DNA of 64,000 bases, from the NCBI RefSeq assembly GCF_027172205.1, contig NC_070619.1, forward strand, positions 506,001-570,000. Reading direction: 5' to 3'. The notes under the pieces were generated by a model, which saw only the letters and a program-made list of their open reading frames with translations, was not told where the DNA came from and searched no databases. The stretch is from Podarcis raffonei (lineage: Eukaryota; Chordata; Lepidosauria; Squamata; Lacertidae). This document shows, one piece after another, positions 45,077-57,200 of the stretch. The first letter of the stretch is position 1; every line of letters begins with the position of its first letter. The position numbers and the translations under genes were made by a program.

Positions 45077-48000
45077 TTAGGGCGGGGTCCCACCCCGGGA
45101 GCAGTGCTTGGGGACGTCCCTGAGCTGCAGGTCCTCGCGGGGCGTCCAGGGCCGGGCGTAGCCGCCCTGGGGCAGCAGCAGGCGGTTGAGGGTGTGCTCG
45201 TAGTTGACGTGGCGCCGGGCCATCAGGATGTACTCGCGCTGCTCGGCCAGCAGCGGGCAGTCACAGGCGTTGGGCACCCAGACGAACTCGCGGCGCACCA
45301 CGGGGAAGCGGTTGCGGTAGGTGTGCAACACCTGCACGTCGTAGCGCGTCTCCTGCCCCACCCTGCGCTTGGAGAGGATTCGGGCGCGGAAGACTGCGCA
45401 GGCAGGAGAGAAAGGAGGTCAGGAGGGGGGCTCTCCTGCAACGGCCCCCCAGGGGAAGAGCCCCTCGAGGGAGGGCTCTCCTCATCCAGCTCCCCTCTCC
45501 ACCCGTAACAACATCTCAAGAACTCAGGAGCTTCGGGGATAACAGGAAAGGGGGTGGCGGTTCCTTGGCATGGGACCCTCTACGCTCCTCCCCACCTTGG
45601 CCCTGGAGGGAGGAGGGAGACTGCGGCGGTTTGGACTAGATGACCCTTGAGGTTCCCTTCCATGCGGAGGGGCCACGTACCAAAGTCGCTGTTGCAGTAG
45701 TGGTGGATGCGCTGGGATTTTCCCCTGGGAGAGTCGCACGCCCCGCACAGTCCTGCAGGATGAGAAGAAAGCATTTTGTGGGGGGAAAGGCGGGGGGGCA
45801 CTGACCGCCTTCTATTTTATGAGTAGTCCTTCCTGCACTTCAGCCCTGCCCTCTTTCCTCCTAGAAGTGTGGGGCGGCGTCTGGGGCTCTGGCAAAAGCC
45901 CTGCGAAGTAGGTCCGGCCGAGAGGTGGTGGCTGGTGGGATTTGGAGCGTTGCATGTGGGCTGGAAACCCAGTTCCAGGCGAGAGGCATGCACACAATCA
46001 AGCCCCCCCACCCCGCCCCCAAAGAATCCTGGGAACTGTAGTTTGCACAGCGCTACAGTTCCCAGTACCTGGGGTTCTAGTCAGGGGCTTCTCCTACTCC
46101 TCAGGCTTTTCTTTTGCTGGGTTGGAGGAATCAAAGGCTGCCAGAAACCAGCCTGGGCTTTGTGGGTTCTGTGGCAAAATGTTGCACTAATGAACTCACA
46201 AGCTGGGGAGCTGCCTGCGCATGCCGAGAGCCAGGAATCCCACCTCAAATTATGGGGTGGGAGCAGCCCAAGGCTCCCAGGGGGCCTGGAGGGTGCAAGC
46301 TGCTGAAAGCAGCAGAATCTGTGGAGAAATTTATTCATTTCATGGCACTTCTATCCGCCTCTTCCTCCAAGCAGCTCCTGTGGCCCTGACCCCCCTTCTC
46401 ATTTAAATCCCACACCAGCCCTGTGAGGTAGGCAAGACAGAGAGAGGCAGGGACTGGCCCCCAAGGTCACCCAGGGCGCTTGGGTAGCTCAGTCATTCCT
46501 CCATCGCTGGGGGTTGGGCTAGATGACCCTTGGGGTCTCTTCCAACTCTACAGTTCTATGATTCTATGAAAACAGGACATTGGAGCTGGAGGAGGGGGAA
46601 AGCAAGGGGGCGGCAGACATGGGATCAGGGTCTGCATGGGTGGGTACCTTGGAACACATGCTACCAAATCCCTCAAATCTCCTAGATTTCCAACAAGAAA
46701 ATGTTTCTTTCTAAGAGCAGTCCACTCCTGCACCCTGAAACTATTGTGGGGGTGAAGGAAGGAGAGATGGACAGAGAATGGGGGGGGAGATGGATTTGAG
46801 GATACCTGAGCTCCCTGGGGGCACTTTGGCTGGCAAGGGTGTTCCCTCCTGCTGAGGCGTCTTCCTGGCGATGTCGTTTTGAGAGGGCGGAGCTGGCAGG
46901 ATGGCTGGGTGCTCCCTTGGTGAGCCATCCCCGACTTCCCTGGTCTGGGGCTGGCGAAGGGGGCTGGCGTCACTCTGGATGGGGTGGAAGTGCTCTTTTG
47001 GGAGCCAGAACTGGAACTCAATGCCCACGTTGGGCTCCTGGAAAAGGACCTGAGGCAAGAAACAGGCATTGGGTGCATGGGCGAGACCCAGTTAATATCC
47101 TTTGCACCCAGGTGGAAAACCCCCAAACAATTCCCTGGCCCATCTCACCATGACCAGCAAGTCCTCCTGGGTGGGTCCGGCTGCCTCAAGGCTCTCGTGG
47201 GCGTCCGCTGTGCGAGTGTAGCAGACTTGGGTGCCTGCTGCCTCGTACGTCCCTGGCCAGTCAATGGCCCAGTCACCGTTGATGATGTAGCGTTGGTTTG
47301 CAGTCATCAGAGCTGGGGAGGGGAAGGAAGGACGTTTGGGGGAAGCTTTTGGGGGAGTTTTTGGCTGGCCCCCTCCTCCCTAGCCAACCACCCCAGAACC
47401 CCCAAGGGAGCCTCTGGGTGCCTCCAGTTTCAGAGGAGGCGTGGGGAGCTACCACAGGCAGGGCCTGCTTGGGGGTGGCCCCTCAGGGCAATGCCACTGT
47501 CCTTGGAGCTCAAGTAGCTGTTCGGCAGCCGAACTCTCTTGGAAGGTGGTGGGCTCTCCTTCCTTGGAGGCTTTTAAAGAGAAGTTGGGTGTCCATCTGT
47601 TAGGGATGCTTCTGCTGCAATTCCTGCATCACAGGGGGTTGGGCTAGATGACCCTTAGGGGCTCCTTGCAATGCTTCTAGGATTCATGAGAGGTTTTTAA
47701 ATGGAAGATGGGTGGCCACCTGCCAGGGTTCCTGAATGTGTGTCCATTTTGTAAAAGTGCAGTTTCAAAATAGGCAGTTGGTAGGATGCAATTCTTGGGC
47801 CCCCACCACCACAAGGGGTCAGCAACAGGCATGGGGGTGGGAATAGGAATCTGCCCAGCAGCCCCTCCTACCGAGGTAATTGCGGCTGCTGTCTGTCACC
47901 TTGATGTGTCTGGCGCCTGCCGGGATCAGAGTGACATTCTGGTAGCCAAAGTAACCTGTGAAGCAATCAGAGGAGAGCGGGTCAAGTGCAGGGGGGGGGG

Positions 48001-51000
48001 GAGAGACCACTGGGGAGGGAGGGGGAGGGGGCTGCCCAGGGGGAGGCAGCCAGGGGGTGAAGGGGAACTGCATGTTTTTTTGGGGGGGAGGCTCAGAGTG
48101 TGACGTGCAGCGCTGGACAGAGGGCTTCCTCAGACATACTACTTGAAATGTCAGGAGTTGGATGGACACCTGTCAGAGATGCTCTAGCTGAGATTGCTGC
48201 CCTGCAGGGGGTTGGGCTGGATGACCCCCAGGGACCCTTCCAATTCTGCTATTCTGTGATCTCATGCTTTTCAGTGAATTCCTGTTGGATCAAAATCTAT
48301 GTAGGAAGAGAATTCCCTGGCTGCCAAGATCCAAGTTTGGGGCAAGTTCTCTTTGGTGAGGGGACCCAAGCATAGATTTAAAATCACAAACTACGCAGCA
48401 AAGTAAAGCATGGAAATGTGGACTGTGATTCTTCCAAATTATGCCCTTCTCAGTGAGTTCCCAAGTTCCCTTTGGTGAGTTAAAAGTTGATTTACTTACT
48501 AACTCTCCAAAGGTCAGATTCATGAAAGTAGCACAGGCAGTAAAAAGTGGTGAAAGTTCCTAAATTGTTACATGGAAAGAAATAAAAGGGAATTTAGAAA
48601 TTTGGGAAAGAATGAATTTATTGTTAAGGGGGAGAATTTCAGTGGTTAAAATGAATGTATTGCCAAGAATGTTGTTTCTATTTCAATCAATGCCAGTGAT
48701 AAGCAGTGCTGGATGCTTCAAAGAATGGCAAAAATATATTTCTAGATACATCTGGCAAGGGAAGAAAGCAAGAATAAAATATAAATTGTTATCTGATATG
48801 AGAGAGAGAGAGGAGGTTTCACCCTGCCAGATTTGAGATTGTACTATGAGGCATCTTGCATCTGCTGGACCTGGGAATGGATGATATTGAAAAATGGAGA
48901 AGTGTTAGATCTAGAAGGACATGATAATAGATTTGGATGGCGTGCATACAGTATTTATGGTATGATAAAGTGAAAGGACATAAAGGCCTTCAGAATCATA
49001 TAATAAGAAAATCAAATTTAAAAGTATGGGGAGCTTCAGTCCTGGCACAATTAGTATGCAGGTAGGTTGAAAAATCTGTCCTAGTGACTTTCAAGATGGC
49101 CACCAACCTGTGAGGCAGGGCAAGGCAGCTGCTCTCACCATTTTATAGTTTTGAGAGCATGTTAGTATAAGTAACCGTAGTTAGGACTTCCGCTTCACCA
49201 CAGGTCGACTTCGTAAGTGCGTCCCGCATTCTCCGTGAGACGCACACTCACCAGTGGGGTGAAACGGGGGCTGTAGGGCTTCACGCCCCCCCCGAGGGTT
49301 CAGGAGGGTTGCTTGAACCTGTAAGGATCAGCTGCGGCATCGAAGGGGGTTCCTAAACCCAGACCGGGAGGAAGGAGACCTCGGATCCTAACAACAGCGA
49401 TCCTTCCCCCAGGTGAGAAAGCCCAATTCCGGAATGACCAGGCGGGGGAATCTCCACAGAATAACGACAAGCTCAAATACCTGGTTATTGAGACCTTGGA
49501 GAAACCAAAGTTAATCCGAAGAATCGAGGTCTTAAACTAAAGAAATAACACTCCATAAAGCTAACCAGAGAACTATTATTTTACGGAACAGTTGAGCTAA
49601 TTTAAGACAAGCTGAAGAGGAGGTGAATCCCGAAGTAGTTTGGGGGCTGTACCAGAACGAAAACAGGGTAGGAACAATCTAACATTCTATTTGTGGTCAG
49701 CATGTGCATAGACTCAAAGATTTTTATGGCAATAATCAAGAGAGAGTGGAGAACAGTATATGCCCCAGAACTTAGAATATTACCAAGCCTTCTCTCTATA
49801 TTCCCTTAAAATGATGTATTGGTGGTACTTAACCCCAGTAAAATTAGCAAAAATGTATAGAACAAGTACTGTACCAATATATGCTGGAAATGTAAAGAAA
49901 AAGAGGTTACCTTTTATCATATGCGGTGGAATTGTAATCAAGAAATTCTGGGAAATGATATATAATGAAATGAAAAAAATGTTTAAAATAACCTTTCCTA
50001 AAAAAACAGAAGCTTTTCTGCTAGGAATTATAGGTACCGAGATCCCAAAAGATCAGAGGAAACTGTTTGTGTATGCTACAATGGCCACTTGGTTTTTGGT
50101 TTTTGCTAGCCCAGAGATGGAAGGAAGAGACAACCCCAACCAAAGAAGAATGGCAAATCAAGTTGATGGATTATGCTGGAATGGCAAAATTAACTGGGAA
50201 GCTCAGGAACCAAGAAGGCAAGAAATTTTAAAAAGAATGGGAAATGTTTATAATGTATATACAAAATCATTGCAAACAGGTTAAAACATTAGCAGGATTC
50301 TAAATACACTTATAATGTAATAGAAAGTACAGATAACTTAGGAAGATGAAAAATTGGAAAAGTATTGCTATGCAGTTGAAAGTAGAATTAAGATGGATGG
50401 ATGGAATGGGGGAAGTCAGGAGATTCAAAGTAATCTCGATGTGTGGAATTTGTATGATCTTTTGATGTAAGTTTATTCTTTTTCTTTCTTTTTTTCTTAT
50501 TCCGTTTCTCTATTTTGGAAATAGATATATAATAAGTTCCTACACTGTTGGCAGGGAAACTCAGGAGTGGCTTGTGAGAGCTGGAGCAACCAGCTGAAAC
50601 CTCTTTGCACTTGAGCTTCTCAGCAGGATGGCGACCCGAGCTCCTCCCAAGGGGAGTGGAAGTGGTCCTAGCTAAGTGTGGCAGGACAGTGGACTCTGGT
50701 ATTACCCCCTTCGTGTGTTGATTAGACTTAAGCCTGTTGGTTATAGGAGGCTTGTTACCTCACCATTTTGTCTGCACTTTCCTAGCTGCAAAAAAGGACA
50801 CCTCTTTTCTTTGTTGTTGCTCTGGGGCAACCACTTCCATTCTGCTGACTTCAATCCCTGACAAAGTGGCATGTGCGTTTGCCCAAAGCGGAGAAGGTGC
50901 TGGCGAGGGGAGGAGGAGGAAGAGCATGAAAAGCCAAAAGCCAAAGCATTCACCCACGGAGAACGTCAGGGCATTGAATCACCAGAGCTGTGAAAGGCTG

Positions 51001-51255
51001 CCCGGAAGACATGGTGCACCAGGACGCATGACTCGTTCCTGCCTCCGCAGACCCCGCAGGCATCCGCCTGAGCCTCTGAGCCCAGCAGCCCATCGCAGCC
51101 GGCTCTCTGGAAGGGAGACCAAGAGGGGGGAGCATCAGGCACCAGATTGGGGGTGGGGGATTTGATAAATCTGTGCGTCTCCAGCAGAAGTCTAGCACAG
51201 AGTGGCTGGGGAAATTCAGCCAGATGGGCGTAGTATAAATAATAAATAAATAAAA

Positions 51256-51287
<32 letters not shown>

Positions 51288-54200
51288 TACTACTACTACT
51301 ACTATTCAGGAAGCAATCAGAGCACAAAATGACCCTGGACGCTGGATACCCCGAAGGGATCCCCCCCAGCTAGCATCCCTGTGCACCCCTTATGTGCCCA
51401 CCTGACTGTCCTGTTACTGGTACCACATAAGACCCATTTTCCACATTAGGGTGGCAGCACCTACACTTTGGAACTCCCTGACTATTGATATTAGGCAGGT
51501 GCCTTCCCTGGACTCTTTTGGGATCCTGCTGAGAAACATTCCTGTTTAGACAAGTCTACCTGCATGTTTGGAAAGTTGAAGTGAGTTTTAATCTGCTTTC
51601 AGTCTATTCTTGTTTTAGCTTTTGGGGTTTGCCTCAGGCCCTGACCCAAATCTGACGGGACTTACCAAACAACGGCCGCTGATGCAGAGGTCCCGGGAGT
51701 GTGGGCTGCAGCGGGTCCCATCCAGGACCCTCCCAAAGTTGTAGTAGAAATTGTGCCCTACAGCCAGGCAATTCAGGTCGCAGAGGTTGGGGGCTGGCAA
51801 AAAGGGAAGAGGAGGAAGGGGGTCAGCCGGGACACAGAGATCCAGCTCCAAGGGTCTTCTGGCGGTTCCCTCACTGTGAGAAGTGAAGTTGCAGAGAACC
51901 AGGCAGAGGGCCTTCTTGGTGGTGGCGCCCACCCTGTGGAACGCCCTCCCATCTGATGTCAAGGAGATACCATATTTTTCGCTCTATAGGACGCACTTTT
52001 CCCCCTCCAAAATTGAAGGGGAAAAGTGTGTGCGTCCTATAGAGCGAATGCAGGCTTTCGCTGAAGCCTTGCAGTAGTGGTGGATGCGCTTTACATGACT
52101 TCAGGAAGCTATCCTGACTTCCTTCAGGAAGCTATTACATGACTTCAGGAAGCTATCCACAAGCCTGAGGAGCCCGGCAGGAACTCCCTCTGGGCTTCGC
52201 AGGCTTGCGGATAGCTGCCTGCAGCCTGAAGCCTGGGGAGCACGGTGCTGCGCACCCCTGGCTTCGGGCAGCTCTCCGCAGGCCTGCGGAGCCCAGAGGG
52301 AGTTCCCACCGGGCTCTGCAGGCTTGCGGACAGCTGCCTGCAGCCCGAAGCTGTTCTAGCTTTGGGATGGCTGTGGAAAGCCTCCGCAGGGCGGCAGGGT
52401 GAAAGCACCCCGCCGCCCTGCGGAGGCCTGAAAGGCTGTCCCCGAAGCTGCGCTCCAAAGGCTTCAGGGATCTTTGAGGTTGGCGGTGGGGGAAAGCAGG
52501 GCTTCCCCCCGCCAGCCCCACAAGCTTGGGGGCAGCGACAAGGCTGTGCGCAGCCTTTGCACTGTTCCCTGACCTGCTCTTGAACGCACCTTGTTTTTGA
52601 GAGGGAGAACAAGAATTTTTTTTCTCCCGTTCTCCCCCTCCTATGGTCCGGTGCATCCTATAGAGCGAAAAATACGGTAACCTATTACATGACTTTCCAA
52701 AGACATCTGAAGGCAGACCTGTATCGGAAAGTTTTTATGTGCTGTGTTTTACTGTGGTTTTATAATTTGTTGGGAGCCACCCACTAATAATAGTAATAGT
52801 TGTTGTTGTTGTTAATGAGTACTATCAGGGGAAAACACCCACTTGCCCCCAATTCACACTCACCAGAGCAATAAAATGAACCGGAATGCAGGCTAATTTG
52901 CACTTCTATGAATTTTTCAATGCCATTTCTCGACAACCCTCCCCAAACCCAAAATGCATATTTTGTAGGAGGGGAAATGTGAATTAAAATGAATATATTC
53001 ATGAAAATACCATGTAAAAATACATTGTATAATAGGGGGAATTGCTTGATTGGGTATATATATATCTTACAAGAAATTTGCACTAAAATCCTGCCAAATT
53101 TTTGTGAGAATAGATAGATGTGTAAGTGTTGTGAGATTATGAAATGGAAATGGGAAGATATGTTCCCCTACTCCTTAAAGGACAGCACAAGAGGGGGAAA
53201 CCCCAAAACCTCCCCTTGGGCTTTGGACTGAGATCTCCCCAGGCTGAGCTCACCTCCATAGAAGGGGACCCATTGGTAAGGTGTCTGGCTGCCCAGGACA
53301 GGCTTGCCGTCGTAGAGGGAGCACTGGACAGCCCGGAAGGGGGCGGATCCAGGAAGGCACTCCTGCAAGAGAGGAGGAATGCCACAGTGTGAAAGGACAA
53401 TGAGATGCAAGGAAATGGAGATCCAGCCTGAACTCTCTGGCCACTGCCAGAATTGGGGCCCTGACGTCACCCATGGGGGCGGGGCTTGCACAAGAGGGCT
53501 GGAAAGATCTGGCTTTCAATAATAACTTTCACTTCACCACCCACCGTAGATCCACCTCTGCCTTTCAGCCAAATGCTGGTGACAACTGCTAGATGATGCT
53601 GGACTTCCTTCCCAGCCCATTGGTGGTTGCTAGGCAATGCCAGCCCTTGACCCCCACTCCCCAAAGCATCCCTTGACAGTGGTCCAAAGCGGGGACCCTC
53701 AATGCTCTCTGCATTTTTAGGACCCCTGCTCCTTATTTTTGCAGTTGTAGATTGCTTTCAGCTCTTTTTTTACCATTTTGCATTCATTATTTTCATTATG
53801 TATTCTATGTTTTGTATACAGTGGTACCTTGGTTCTCGAACCTAATCCGTTCTGGGCGTCCGTTCGACTCCTGAAACTGTTTAAAACCAAGGCACAGCTT
53901 CTGGTTGGCTGCAGGAGCTTCCTGCACTCAAATGGAAGCCCGTCGGATGTTTGGCTTTCAAAAAACATTTGCAGACTTTACTTCCGGGTTTGCAGCGTTC
54001 GGGAACCTATTTGTTTGACAACTAAATTGTTTGAGAACCAAAGTACCACTGTATTTTAATGTTATGTTGTGAACCACCCTGAGATTTACAGGTTTAGGGT
54101 GTCATGAAAATAAATAATAAATAGTATTGTAAATAAATTGTAACCAGCCCTGGGACTTTAGGGTGAAGGGCAGGTAATTAATAAGCATTCATCGTCCGTA

Positions 54201-57200
54201 ATAACAATGAAGACTAGGGAGCAGGAGTGCAAGGCAAGCTGCAGGTGATATTTATTGCTGTGCTGGGAGTCCACCTCCTTCCCTCCACAAAGCTCAAGCG
54301 TAATTCTCCCCACCTCTGCATATCATCCCATGTCAGTCCAAGGGACACAGAGGCTGCAGACTCTTCCAAATGGCTCGACCCTTTAACCTGGACCTGATAC
54401 AAATGCAACCTCGAACACAAACCCCGCAATAAGTGTGTGCAGCACTTTATTCTTTGACAAGGCAAGTACTCACATCCAGTTCACACACCCGGTACTGCCT
54501 GAGAGGCCCCTTGCACATCTCCTCCTCAGGGAACCTGTACGTGAAGAGGAAACACCTCCTTGAGAGACTCATCCTATGCAGAAGGAAGCCCCTTTGGGTG
54601 CAGCGGGGCTTACTCCCAGGTAAGCAGCAAGAGGATTGCTGGGCATGCATTCTCAAGGTGCTGGGGCTATATACTGGTGAAATGTTATATTGGCAAAGCA
54701 TGGCTAAGGCAGTTTCCTGATGAATTCAGCCTTTTGGCTCAAAAGGTAGCCTTATACAGTCATACTTCATGTTACATTTGCTTCATGTTACGTTCTTTCA
54801 GGTTATGTCCCGCAGCGACCCAGAAGTACCGGAAAGGGTTACTTCTGGGTTTCACTGCTCGCGCATGCGCAGAAGCACTAAATTGCGCTGCACACCTGCA
54901 CAGATACGGCGCTTCAGGTTGCGCTCTTTTCAAGTTGCGAATGGGCCTCCGGAAAGGATCCCGTTCGCAACCAGAGGTACCACTGTACATGCTACCGAAA
55001 GGCATCTATGAGCCAAGCAAAGAAAAAAAACACCCTCCAATTTTCCAGGGACAGTCCCAGAATTACAGAAGCCATACTGATTTGATCCCGAAATATCCCA
55101 ATTTTCTTTTCTCCTCCCTGTCTCGGAGAACAATTAAAAGTGGTGTGTGAAGGTTCAAAAACTGAGTCCTGTTTATCCTGAAAATAAAATCCCTGCACCA
55201 AATGAAGGAAACGATGACGCTGGCATGCAAAGCCCTTCCTACAATTTTGAAGGAAAAGATCACCAATCCACTTTAAAGTCTTTCATTGCGATGCTTCCGC
55301 AGCTAGCCAATTCTTAGGAAATGTGGGGAGTGTTTATTCCTTTATTGTCAATGGAGCCTGGCACTGACTACTCAGAAGTAAGTCCCACTGTAGTCATTGG
55401 AGCTTAGTCCCAGGTAACTGGATCAAGACAGTTCAGCCTTACTCTGAGCTCTGAGTTAATAATTAACTGTTGTTGTTTTCTGCTAGGTAACACATGAGTG
55501 TTTAACCTTAGATCACACGAGAGGTATTGAATTGCCAGTTTGCCATCTTGGAAGGGTGATGCCTGTTTCTCCAGCTCTGTGAGGATGTAAATGAAGCTCT
55601 CCAGGAAAACAGCTCCAGGAGAATTGGATGCTGTCAAGATAGGCAGACCTCTGCTTCTAGGTCTGTTGGGATCATTTCATATTTTGTAAAATGCTGAGTC
55701 TGTTTCAGTCCACAGGTTCGTTTTGAAGAAAGTTCTGCAAGTAAGTGTCAATTAAACTTATAGGCCTTGTTTTCATTCCAAAAAGGAGTCTATTTTTATG
55801 TGTCCAGTTGCTTCAAATGGAGCAATATTAATATCGGCAATATTTCCAATGTGGGAGAGCCTCCAGGTTGGCCGCCAGGGGAGACCGAAAGCAACTGCTG
55901 TGATTCGAACCCGGGTCTCCCCCACCTGAAGCCCAGCAGGCCAACCCCAACCCCTATGCTAGCACCCCCAGGCAGTCACATCCCATGGCCCCCTCCCCGA
56001 CAAACAGGGCAGGCCAGCTCACCTGATGCATCGCCGTGTCCGAAAGGAGGCTCCATCCCCGCAGGTACTGGAGCAGGCACTCCAGCTGCCCCAGTGCGTC
56101 CATGCCCCGTAGCCCAGCTGACGTCTCTGGCGGGGCTGGGGGCCCATGTGGTCTGTCCCCTACTTAAAGGAAGATGTCAAAGTCACCAGGCTCTGGCAGG
56201 TGCGGGGGCAAGAGAGCAGCTTTGGGTATTACCTTCCCAATTCCCCTAGTCATGAGACACAACATTTTTGGGAAGCAGCTACGCCTCGTAGGGCCACCAT
56301 GGAGAAGGTCCTGTCTTGAAGGTCGTCCTTGGAAGTTTTTAAGTAGAGGTTAAGATGCTGTAAGTCCTCAAGCATCCATGGCCATCCAATCTCTGCTTAA
56401 AAACCTCCAAGGAAGGAGAGTCCACCACCTTCCGTTCCACATCTGAACAGCTCTTACTGCCAAAAATTTCTTCCTGACGTTTTGGTGGAATCTCTTTTTT
56501 TGTAACTTAAAGCCATGGGTTCAGGTCCTACCCTCTAAGCAGAAGAAACCAAGCTTGCTCCATTCTCCATGTGGCAACCCTTGGAGGCAAAACATCCCCA
56601 ATTCTCTCAACCGTTCCTCATCAGGATTGGTTTCCAGACCCCTGATCATCTTGGCCTCCCTCCTCTGCTCATCTTCCAGCTTGTCAAGGTCCTTCTTAAA
56701 TTGTGGCGCCCAGAATTGGACACAGGATTCCAGGTGTGGTCTGACCAAGGCAGAATAGAGCGGCACTATGACTTCCCTTGATCTGGACACTAGACTTCTG
56801 CTGATGCATCATTAGTTCTTTTTTCGCTGCTGCATCACATCCTGTGCAACCAGTTTTGTATTGTTTTTATTAAGGATTTTCTTGAGTTACAATAGTACAA
56901 ACATCATCTCTATTTTCAGATAATAAAGATCATAACCAAGGTCTTTTAGATGTATGGCTTAGTCATTTGGGAATATCCTGAGCAATAAACCAGAGAAATT
57001 GGGGTGGAGGTTAATTGGGGTGGGACCCCCACCTGCCTCCATGCATCACCCCCTCCTTTTTTTGTGAAGTCTTCCTCACTGCCCAGTGAAGGGGGGGGGG
57101 CTCTTTCAGCCTTCACAAAACACTCCAGCCATTGTCTTGGTAATTGTCTGTTTCTCATCCTTTCCACTCCTCTGAAGGAAAGTCTGGAGCCTCCTTCCAA

